From the NCBI GenBank assembly GCA_964410725.1, contig CAYPID010000019.1, positions 1 through 45,267 of the forward strand: a DNA stretch of 45,267 nucleotides. The letters run 5' to 3'. Source of the DNA: CALAZP01 sp964410725. Lineage in GTDB: Bacteria; Bacteroidota; Bacteroidia; Chitinophagales; Saprospiraceae. The notes under the pieces are model-generated. The model did not search any database, was not told the origin of the DNA, and saw only the letters and a list, made by a program, of their open reading frames with translations. Shown piece by piece: positions 22,330 through 29,908 of the stretch. A program made the position numbers and the translations under genes. How positions within the stretch are numbered: the first letter of the stretch is position 1; each line of letters opens with the position of its first letter.

Positions 22330-24048
22330 TTAGGAATTCGCTTGAGTGACATATCCATCGAATTTTTGCCCACTTGCCTTATCGAAATCATCTATAGCAT
22401 CTTGGATACTCATATAAAAATAGTTTTCACCTATCTTTTCAATCAAGTGTGCTTTACTCATAGCATCTCGAACTGGACCTTTTACACTGGCAAAAGCGAA
22501 TCCAATCCCCTGAGCTCGATAATCCATGACAATATCTTCTACTGCTTTAACAGCACTGCTATCCATATTATTAATACTCTCAGCATTGATGATGATGAGC
22601 TTTAAACCTTTCCCTTTTTGTTCTACAAATTCATCAATTTTGGAACTGAAATAATTGATATTTGCAAAGTATAATTGGGCGTCAAATCTCAAAATCATGA
22701 TATCTGGTCTTACTTCAAGGTTATCAAAGCGGTCTGTATTTCTATAAAATCTTGAATTGGGAACTTTTCCCAGAATAGCGATATGGGGACGAGTAGTTTT
22801 GAAAATCAATAAGGTCAAAGAGAGAATGACTCCAATGCCAATCCCCTGTTCAATTCCCAAACTAAGGGTAGCAACAAAGGTGGTAATTAGCATAAAAAAA
22901 TCGGTTTTATTGCTGTGCCACAGATGCTTGGCTTCTTGATAATCTATTAATCCAAAGACTGCAACCATAATCACACTGGCAAGGATAGCTTTGGGGAGAT
23001 AATAAAATAAAGGAGTCAAGAAAAGTAAGGTCAAAACTATAAGCAATGCGCTGATAATAGCGGCCAAACCAGTTTTTGCCCCCGCCTGGTCATTGACTGC
23101 CGTTCTGGAAAACCCTCCGGTTACTGGAAATGATTGAAAAAACGAACCGCCAATATTGGCCAATCCAAGCGAAATTAATTCTTGGTTGGGAATGACCTTA
23201 TAATTCTTATGTCTGGCTTGAATAGCTTTTGCAACAGCAATACTTTCCATGAAACTAACCAAAGAGATGGCCAATGCTATTGGAAATAAATCTTGTACCA
23301 ACTCCATGGCAAATTCTGGAACTCCTATTTTGGGCAATCCCTTAGGAACCTCTCCAAGTACCAATACGCCATGATCGGTTAGTCCTGCACCCCAAACCAC
23401 CAATATTCCAAAAATTACGGCAATCAACTGACCGGGAATCGATTTAAAATATTTTTTCATAATTAGTATCAATGCGATTCCCACCAAACCAATCAACAGT
23501 GTTAATCCATTGATGGAAGGCCATGCTTTAAAAGCCTCCTGTAAAATCACATGAATATGATGACTTCTGGGTAATTTGACTCCAATGAGATGTTGTAATT
23601 GGGATAAACCAATAATTAAAGCAGCAGCCGAGGTAAACCCACTAATAACCGGATGAGATAAAAAATTAACCAAAAATCCCAATCTGAACAATCCCAATAG
23701 AAATTGAATGATACCCACCATTAAAGCCAAGACAATTGCGTATTGAATAAAAACATCTGTTCCCTGTTCTGCAAGGGTACTGATTCCTGAAGCAGTTAAT
23801 AAGGATACCATAGCCACTGGACCTACAGCTAACTGTCTCGAAGTTCCCATTAAAGCATATATAATTAATGGTAAGGTGGAAGCATAAAGACCATATATTG
23901 GAGGGAGTCCGGCAATCATCGCATAGGCCATCCCCTGAGGAATTAACATTACACCGACCGTTAATCCTGCTGAAAGGTCCCCTTGGAATAATTTGCCATT
24001 ATACCCCTTTATCCAATCTAAAAAAGGAAATATCTTACGAAGAATCAT
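22330..24048 (-). CDS. SulP/SLC26-family anion transporter with STAS domain, copy 1
   Basis: A 572-residue transporter. The N-terminal membrane part has the SulP signature LIPQGMAYAMIAGLPPIYGLYAS (first helices), VGPVAMVSLL and HPVISGFTSAAALIIGLSQLQ. A further block, GGFSRTAVNDQAGAKTGL, comes before the last helices. The C-terminal STAS domain (about 430-555) contains INNMDSSAVKAVEDI. SulP proteins move sulfate, sulfite, bicarbonate or other anions; in this island export of sulfate or sulfite from persulfide oxidation is the natural guess, but direction and substrate are not visible. It has a GTGA-N6-TCAC site 46 bp before its ATG. A paralog lies at 29909. Confidence 0.9.
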   Translation of the reverse strand: MILRKIFPFLDWIKGYNGKLFQGDLSAGLTVGVMLIPQGMAYAMIAGLPPIYGLYASTLPLIIYALMGTSRQLAVGPVAMVSLLTASGISTLAEQGTDVFIQYAIVLALMVGIIQFLLGLFRLGFLVNFLSHPVISGFTSAAALIIGLSQLQHLIGVKLPRSHHIHVILQEAFKAWPSINGLTLLIGLVGIALILIMKKYFKSIPGQLIAVIFGILVVWGAGLTDHGVLVLGEVPKGLPKIGVPEFAMELVQDLFPIALAISLVSFMESIAVAKAIQARHKNYKVIPNQELISLGLANIGGSFFQSFPVTGGFSRTAVNDQAGAKTGLAAIISALLIVLTLLFLTPLFYYLPKAILASVIMVAVFGLIDYQEAKHLWHSNKTDFFMLITTFVATLSLGIEQGIGIGVILSLTLLIFKTTRPHIAILGKVPNSRFYRNTDRFDNLEVRPDIMILRFDAQLYFANINYFSSKIDEFVEQKGKGLKLIIINAESINNMDSSAVKAVEDIVMDYRAQGIGFAFASVKGPVRDAMSKAHLIEKIGENYFYMSIQDAIDDFDKASGQKFDGYVTQANS

Positions 24049-24063
24049 TTTTTTAATTTTTGC

Positions 24064-24071
24064 CTAAGGTA
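24064..24071 (-). promoter_or_regulatory. Predicted -7 element of sulP copy 1
   Basis: The minus strand reads TACCTTAG, a 5/6 match to TAnnTTTG, ending 36.5 bp from the centre of the GTGA-N6-TCAC site at 24094. Confidence 0.4.
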
Positions 24072-24093
24072 AAAAGGTCGATTTACAAGATTT

Positions 24094-24107
24094 GTGACCC
24101 ATTTCAC
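24094..24107. promoter_or_regulatory. Crp/Fnr-type palindrome GTGA-N6-TCAC (site 4)
   Basis: GTGACCCATTTCAC, preceded by TT (TTGTGA), located 46 bp before the sulP ATG. It overlaps the last codons of the upstream rhodanese gene by 4 bp. Confidence 0.7.
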
Positions 24108-24469
24108 TTAAGGGCATTTAACGCCAACAAACCTCCTTCTAAATTGTAAATTTCTCTAAAGCCGCTGTTGTGTAAAAGAGCGCATACTCGAATACTTCTT
24201 CTTCCAGTTCTGCAAAAGACAAAATAGGCATACCTTGGATTCAAAGTCTCAAATTCTTCTAAAAATCGAGGACCCAGATAATTAAGTTGAACAGTATTCT
24301 GAAAGGAAACTGGTTGACCCTGCCATTCTTGTTCAGTTCTTACATCTAAAAAAACCGAATTCGGCAATAATTCAGAAGTCTTGATAAAATGAGTGGCATC
24401 TAAATTATTAATTTTACTTTTCCACAATTGCCATCTGTTGACTTCACATATGTTTTTTCCCAAACCCAT
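24104..24469 (-). CDS. Rhodanese-domain protein
   Basis: A 121-residue single rhodanese domain with VFLDVRTEQEW and the active loop CRTGRRS (Cys86), ending in the usual Gly-Gly (NLEGGLLAL). The first 30 residues (including Cys8) are an extension before the domain. It is cytoplasmic by sequence. It is upstream of sulP in the same direction and divergent from the patatin gene. A role in passing sulfane sulfur is inferred from the active loop and the neighbours. Confidence 0.85.
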   Translation of the reverse strand: MGLGKNICEVNRWQLWKSKINNLDATHFIKTSELLPNSVFLDVRTEQEWQGQPVSFQNTVQLNYLGPRFLEEFETLNPRYAYFVFCRTGRRSIRVCALLHNSGFREIYNLEGGLLALNALK

Positions 24470-24522
24470 TTAAACCATTTTAACGAAGTTGACATTTAAA
24501 AATAATCATAAAATTTAGGAAT

Positions 24523-25326
24523 ATGAATCAAGCTGCAGGTTTTAATTTCGGCCTAGCCTTATCGGGGGGCGGGGTAAGGACCGTAGCTCAAGTGGGGATT
24601 ATCGAAGTAATGATGGACGTGGGGATACAGCCAAATATCGTTTCAGGAACTAGCGGAGGTGCTATTGTGGCTGCTTTACTCGCCGCGGGTAATACGCCAC
24701 TTCAAATGATGGAATTTTTTACCAGCACTACTTTTTTCCACTGGTCTAAATTTGCCATGTCAAAAGCTGGGCTATTAGACCCAGAAAAATTCATTCAGGC
24801 ATTCTTCAAGTTTGTTCCCTTTGAAAATTTTGAAGAACTACCTATCAAATTAAGGGTGGTCACTACAGATCTGTTAGCGGGAGAAGAACGGGTCATTGAA
24901 AAAGGGAATATTGTTAAAGCAGTGTTGGCTTCTGCTGCATTTCCAGGGGTATTTGAACCCGTCAAAATCGATAATCGCCCCTATGTAGATGGAGGTATTT
25001 TTAATAATATTCCAGCGAATATTATCAGAGATTCTTGTAAGTATCTAATAGGAATAGATGTAAACCCTGTGGTTGCCGTTGAGGAAAAAGAACTTCAAAC
25101 TGCGGTCAGTGTGATAAAGCGTTCTTTCGAATTGATGAGTCGATATCAAACCAATCAGGCTAAAGAAAATTGCGATTTATACATCACGCCAGAAGGAACG
25201 GATCAATTTTCTCTTTTTGATATTCAAAAAGCCAACGAATTGTATTTACTTGGAAAAAAAGAAGGCAAGAAATATGAACAAAGGTTCAAATCTCTTGCCC
25301 AACTAGTAGCTCCGATTCAAAACTAA
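24523..25326 (+). CDS. Patatin-like phospholipase (RssA-type)
   Basis: A 267-residue patatin-fold lipid acyl hydrolase. The oxyanion hole is SGGGVRT (residues 14-20), the nucleophile Ser44 lies in GTSGG, and the dyad Asp156 lies in YVDGGIFNN. No signal peptide or membrane segment, so it is probably cytoplasmic or peripheral. It is divergent from the rhodanese gene and its end overlaps the convergent SoeA-like gene by 4 bp. Its link to sulfur metabolism, if any, is not evident. Confidence 0.92.
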   Translation: MNQAAGFNFGLALSGGGVRTVAQVGIIEVMMDVGIQPNIVSGTSGGAIVAALLAAGNTPLQMMEFFTSTTFFHWSKFAMSKAGLLDPEKFIQAFFKFVPFENFEELPIKLRVVTTDLLAGEERVIEKGNIVKAVLASAAFPGVFEPVKIDNRPYVDGGIFNNIPANIIRDSCKYLIGIDVNPVVAVEEKELQTAVSVIKRSFELMSRYQTNQAKENCDLYITPEGTDQFSLFDIQKANELYLLGKKEGKKYEQRFKSLAQLVAPIQN

Positions 25327-28181
25327 TCCTTAATATAATAAGTAGATTCATCGGGTTTGAATGCCCGCTTCATCCATAGGGGTCTCCTTAAACCATTAGG
25401 ACCCGGAGCAGGTCTTGCCATGGCCAACCACTTTTTGTATACTTCAAATGATTTATTAGTGTCTACATAAACATCTCCATATTTATCGTTAGCCCCAGGT
25501 ACTTCAATTCTGACTTTTTGATGCCAACAATGCATACCACTAATGGGATCAGGATGCACGGGGAAGGTGATATTTTGATGAACGCCGCCGTCAGCCCAAA
25601 AGATTCTGCTGCTATCCGGGTCATTACTCTTATATGGCTTGATTCCTTCAATAGTTTGCATCTTCCACCCTCCCTTTCCATCATTATCAATCTTAACGGT
25701 ATTCACTCCCCAGCGATTTCCCTTAGCATCTTGCGGTCTTCTCCATCTACCCAAGTGATGAGAACAAGCTACAATACCAGGTTTCATTCCCTCGGTCACC
25801 CAAACTTTATCGATGAAATAACCTATTTCGGTATTAATTTTCACTAAATCGCCTGTTTGGAATCCAAACTTTTCAGCATCTTCCGGGTGCATCCAAACTG
25901 GATTTTGATTGGATATTTCGTACAACCATTTGGCATTAGCAGATCTGGAGTGAATTAAAGTGGGCAGCCTAAAGGTTGGAACCAAAGGATAATCCCCTTT
26001 ACTTCTGTCCATATTCTCCTCGTGAATATGACTTTTGATGTAGGTGGGAATAGCATATTCTGGCCATTTCCAATCTACCATGGTCTGAGAGTAAAATTCA
26101 TTTTTACGAGATGGGGTAGGGAATCCAACAACTGCTTGTCCATTAACCACCACTCCTATAGCTTTTCCATTTTTGCTTACTACTCCAGTCTCAGGATCGG
26201 TAGTAGAACCTTCTAATACTTCTGGATTCAGCGGTTCCAAATGCTTATTGTAAGAAGTTTCTTCCACCACGAATGCACCGTATTTCTTCATGTAGTCCAA
26301 CGCGGAGATTCCTTCTGCAGCAGCCTTCTCGGGTAATCCCTTAGTATGGTCAAAAATGTATTGATAATATTCATTAATATTGACCTTTTCTCCTGGTCTG
26401 TATGGAGAAATAAAATGCTTTTTAATACCCAAACTTCCGTCTGGGTCTATCCTCCAGGATAGTTCAATCCAAAATTCATCCTCCTCCCATACCTGACCTG
26501 GATTGACCTCGTAGGTAAATTCTACTTTCTTACCTAATCTTTCTGCGGCCGCTCTTAGTACCGGCTGCCGGAAAGCTATCCACACCCCAGAATGGGTCTC
26601 ATAACTATTCAAATCATGCCGTTCACTCGCCAGACCCATCGGTAATACATAATCTGCAAAAAAGGCCGTTTCATTCCATGTAGGCGTCAATGCTACGTGG
26701 CATCCAAACATGCTTTCATCCGATAGGGCTTCCATCCAAGAAAACCCATCAGGGTAAGTCCACACTGGATTGAATACTCTTGTAAAATATACGTCCATTT
26801 TACCCCGCTTTTCTTTCAAAAAATGCGGTAGTAAAAAACTCATTTCAAAATAGGCCAATGGATATTCCTTCGGAAAATGGAGCTCGTTCCAGAACTTTTG
26901 TCCGGAAGGAGAACTGAATACTTTCGGATGAAACTTGTTCCAAGAGTTGGGTGAAGTTCCTCCTGGGGTACCAACGCTACCAGTAATCACATTTAAGAAA
27001 TGAAGACAACGAGATACTGCCCATCCTCCAAGGTTTCCGCTTGAAGCACTTCGCCAATTGTGGGTTGCAAATCTACTTCCTGCCTCTCCTATTTGCCGCG
27101 CTACGTCAACAATGGTGGCAGCAGGTACCCCACTTTCTTTCTCTGCCATTTCAGGAGTATACGCTGCATATTCCTCTATCATTGACTCAATAAATCCCTC
27201 AAAAGTAACGGGTTGGTCACTTTTAACTGCTCCCATATACTCTCTCCAATTGACCCAATTCTCCAAATAATCTCGATTGTATAACCCTTCCTTCAAAATT
27301 ATTCGAACCATTGCCAAAAGAACTGCCGCTTCCGTACCAGGGTACGTTGGCATCCAGTAATCGGACATGCTGGCTGTATTAGATAACCTGGGATCCATCG
27401 TGGCCAATTTAGCCCCCTTCATTTTGGCTTCAATAATTCTTTGAGCATGCGGATTAAAATAGTGGCCACTTTCCAAATGCGCAGAAATTAAGAGAATAAA
27501 CTTTGCATTGGCATGATCCGGAGATGGTCGATCGTGACCATACCAGATGGCATATCCAAATCGTGCACCAGAAGAACAAATATTAGTATGCGAATTGTGC
27601 CCATCTATATTCCACGACTGCAATACCCTTTCCATATATCCTTCATGGCCTGGACGGCCGACGTGATAGGCAATTTCATTATTTCTACCTTCCTGTAAAG
27701 CCTTTCTAATTTTTCCTGCAATATCATCTAGTGCTTCTCCCCAACTCACTCGTTCCCATTTGCCCTCTCCTCTCTTACCAACTCGCTTTAATGGGTATAA
27801 AATTCGATCGGTATCTTTTATCTGATTAATGGTAGCTGGCCCTTTTGCGCAATTTCTTCCTCGACTTCCCGGATGATAAGGATTGCCCTCGAATTTGCGA
27901 ACGGTCATGTCTTCCTTATCGATATATGCTGTAAGCCCACAGGCAGATTCGCAATTGAAGCAGGTCGTCGGAACAATCATATAATTGCGCTTATTCCTTT
28001 TGGGCCAGGAGGTCGCTTCATATTCCTCCCAATGATCCCATTGTTCAATTGGGGGAAATCCTGTCAAATCTCCGGGCTCGGTAATCCGATTCGCCGGGTC
28101 GGGCTCTTGCTGATGAAGATTGGGAATGATACGCAGAGATTCCGCTATTTTCTCAATTAAAGATGGTTTTTTCTGATTCAT
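25323..28181 (-). CDS. Molybdopterin oxidoreductase catalytic subunit, probable cytoplasmic sulfite dehydrogenase (SoeA-like)
   Basis: A 952-residue DMSO-reductase family enzyme. The N-terminal [4Fe-4S] motif is C74-x2-C77-x3-C81-x29-C111. The molybdopterin domains follow, with NICSSGARFGY near residue 200, where the Mo-ligand residue of this family sits, and the C-terminal MGD-binding barrel (NQNPVWMHPEDAEKFG). There is no Tat or Sec signal, so the enzyme should face the cytoplasm. That separates it from periplasmic polysulfide or thiosulfate reductases and agrees with SoeA, which oxidises cytoplasmic sulfite to sulfate. The partner gene, encoding FeS and membrane subunits in one chain, ends 2 bp upstream. 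The neighbours (persulfide dioxygenases, SulP) favour sulfite as substrate. Alternatives are a polysulfide reductase or another CISM complex. Confidence 0.7.
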   Translation of the reverse strand: MNQKKPSLIEKIAESLRIIPNLHQQEPDPANRITEPGDLTGFPPIEQWDHWEEYEATSWPKRNKRNYMIVPTTCFNCESACGLTAYIDKEDMTVRKFEGNPYHPGSRGRNCAKGPATINQIKDTDRILYPLKRVGKRGEGKWERVSWGEALDDIAGKIRKALQEGRNNEIAYHVGRPGHEGYMERVLQSWNIDGHNSHTNICSSGARFGYAIWYGHDRPSPDHANAKFILLISAHLESGHYFNPHAQRIIEAKMKGAKLATMDPRLSNTASMSDYWMPTYPGTEAAVLLAMVRIILKEGLYNRDYLENWVNWREYMGAVKSDQPVTFEGFIESMIEEYAAYTPEMAEKESGVPAATIVDVARQIGEAGSRFATHNWRSASSGNLGGWAVSRCLHFLNVITGSVGTPGGTSPNSWNKFHPKVFSSPSGQKFWNELHFPKEYPLAYFEMSFLLPHFLKEKRGKMDVYFTRVFNPVWTYPDGFSWMEALSDESMFGCHVALTPTWNETAFFADYVLPMGLASERHDLNSYETHSGVWIAFRQPVLRAAAERLGKKVEFTYEVNPGQVWEEDEFWIELSWRIDPDGSLGIKKHFISPYRPGEKVNINEYYQYIFDHTKGLPEKAAAEGISALDYMKKYGAFVVEETSYNKHLEPLNPEVLEGSTTDPETGVVSKNGKAIGVVVNGQAVVGFPTPSRKNEFYSQTMVDWKWPEYAIPTYIKSHIHEENMDRSKGDYPLVPTFRLPTLIHSRSANAKWLYEISNQNPVWMHPEDAEKFGFQTGDLVKINTEIGYFIDKVWVTEGMKPGIVACSHHLGRWRRPQDAKGNRWGVNTVKIDNDGKGGWKMQTIEGIKPYKSNDPDSSRIFWADGGVHQNITFPVHPDPISGMHCWHQKVRIEVPGANDKYGDVYVDTNKSFEVYKKWLAMARPAPGPNGLRRPLWMKRAFKPDESTYYIKD

Positions 28182-28183
28182 AG

Positions 28184-29815
28184 TTAGACCAATTGAATTT
28201 TTTGAGGAGCTTCAATCCAAATTTTTTCCGTCAGGTAAATTCCTATCAAAACAACTACACCGCCCAAAGCGGCTATAGTGGGATTAGAAGCACCTATGGT
28301 GAATAAAACTGCAAGGGGCAAGAGATTGCCAAAAACTACTGTTCCCCACCAAAAATTATTTTTATACCTACCCTTCAAAATCATATCTACAGTTTGCCGA
28401 GCCTCCGAAGTAGGGTGAGTTAAAGTTAACTCCACCAACATAGTCAACAAATTAGCAGCTATGGATACCACCATGATGGTATTGGTATAAGCAAACCAAT
28501 CCGATTGCAATCCCGTAAACAAACCAATAATAGCAAATGAAGCACCTCCTGCCATTAAACTGTGAATTAACATGTGTAATACCAAAGCAGGGCTTTGCCA
28601 AAAGTCTCTGCCCTTAGCTTGTGCAAATAAAAAGGCAGTATAAACTGCTAATATCAACGCAAAAACAGCTGTAGCATACTGGATAAGGTCACTAACCCAT
28701 CCCGAAATTTCCAAGAATTTAAAAGCAATAATTGCTGTTAATAGGCCACCGTAAACCGTCAAGGTATAGCCACCCTTCACCAACCAAGAATTCCACTGAG
28801 GGCGCAACAAAACGTTTAAGAATCGATCTGGTCGATCAAGATCCATAATCAACAGAATACCTGTCGCACCTAAAAAAAATAATCCCAAGCCCAAGCCCCA
28901 CCAATCTGCTGCGTCGTTAATAGCGGCAACCCCCGTAATGGAGGCTATAAATGCCACCAAAAATAAACCAGCAGCTATGGCCTTAGTGGTCACGTAGCCA
29001 GGAACCTCCCAACCCCATAAAACACCTTTGTCCGGAGCATCGTAAACTCTCCTGGGCTGTTTCATTAAAATATCAATTGATCTGACTGGACCCTTTCCAG
29101 CAATTTCTCCCGCAGAAGCACCTTGACCACTATTTTCCAGTACTGCCCCCAAAACATCCCCGCTTGAAAATGCCAATTTCTCCGTTTCCTTAGCATAATG
29201 CCCTACCCCTCTCACCTGATCAGTCCATAGATAAGGTCCTCCCTTTTCAGTAGACATTGGATTCAGTGAAGCTTCATCCCCATTGATATAAAATAAATTG
29301 GGTTGAGTGTCTTTAGCTGCTTTTCTTACGGTAACCTGCTCACGTCCCAATAACCTAGAGATTTCAGATTCCGGATCGTCCATATCGCCAGAGATGATGG
29401 CATGCTCCGGACAAACGTTTACACACGCAGGCTCTAATCCAATATCAACCCGATGGGCACAATAATTACACTTGGCGGCAGTATGGTTATTAGGGTCTAT
29501 ATACAAGGCATCATAGGGACAAGCTTGCATGCAGGACTTACAACCAATACACCTCCTATTGTCAAAATCTACAATCCCATCTTCTCGGGTAAACAAAGCT
29601 TCTACCGGACAGATTTCCACGCAAGGTGCATCCGTGCAATGATTACATCGCATCACCGAGAATAATCGACGGGTATGGGGAAAAGTTCCTTTCTCCACCT
29701 GTTTAACCCATGTGCGATTGACCCCAACAGGAACCGCATGCTCCGCCTTACAAGCAGTGGTACAAGCATGACATCCTATACATTTGCGGTTATCAATAAT
29801 AAAACCAAACTTCAT
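28184..29815 (-). CDS. Fused four-cluster ferredoxin and NrfD-type membrane subunit (SoeB-SoeC fusion)
   Basis: A 543-residue protein that joins two usual subunits. Residues 1 to about 150 are an NrfC/PsrB-type ferredoxin with sixteen Cys in four groups (C12/15/18/22, C57/60/65/69, C89/92/95/99, C116/119/131/135), enough for four [4Fe-4S] clusters. A linker of about 90 residues follows. From about residue 270 to the end there are eight or so TM helices, beginning WEVPGYVTTKAIAAGLFLVAF, as in NrfD/PsrC quinone-reactive anchors. It is followed 2 bp later by the SoeA-like subunit. Electrons would run from the Mo site through the clusters to the quinone pool. An ATATGA-N8-TCATAT operator lies 39 bp before the ATG. 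Confidence 0.85.
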   Translation of the reverse strand: MKFGFIIDNRKCIGCHACTTACKAEHAVPVGVNRTWVKQVEKGTFPHTRRLFSVMRCNHCTDAPCVEICPVEALFTREDGIVDFDNRRCIGCKSCMQACPYDALYIDPNNHTAAKCNYCAHRVDIGLEPACVNVCPEHAIISGDMDDPESEISRLLGREQVTVRKAAKDTQPNLFYINGDEASLNPMSTEKGGPYLWTDQVRGVGHYAKETEKLAFSSGDVLGAVLENSGQGASAGEIAGKGPVRSIDILMKQPRRVYDAPDKGVLWGWEVPGYVTTKAIAAGLFLVAFIASITGVAAINDAADWWGLGLGLFFLGATGILLIMDLDRPDRFLNVLLRPQWNSWLVKGGYTLTVYGGLLTAIIAFKFLEISGWVSDLIQYATAVFALILAVYTAFLFAQAKGRDFWQSPALVLHMLIHSLMAGGASFAIIGLFTGLQSDWFAYTNTIMVVSIAANLLTMLVELTLTHPTSEARQTVDMILKGRYKNNFWWGTVVFGNLLPLAVLFTIGASNPTIAALGGVVVLIGIYLTEKIWIEAPQKIQLV

Positions 29816-29853
29816 CTATATTATTTTGTGTTTAAATTCTATATCGTATAAAA

Positions 29854-29873
29854 ATATGAATATACTTTCATAT
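29854..29873. promoter_or_regulatory. Operator-like palindrome ATATGA-N8-TCATAT (operator site 4)
   Basis: Perfect 6-bp arms around ATATACTT, upstream of the SoeBC-like gene. The first 10 bases (ATATGAATAT) are identical to those of the cstB1 site at 20296, although they include part of the spacer. A weaker TAGTTTG element ends 2 bp upstream of it on the minus strand. Confidence 0.7.
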
Positions 29874-29908
29874 TTCAAACTATTATTTTGCAAAAATTAA
29901 AAAGGGTA

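Noticed and set aside
25323..29815. Formate dehydrogenase or nitrate reductase assignment for the molybdopterin complex
   Set aside because: The neighbours are all sulfur-oxidation genes, no FdhD/FdhE or nitrate genes are present, and the ferredoxin plus NrfD layout is that of Soe/Psr-type complexes. Sequence phylogeny is needed for certainty.
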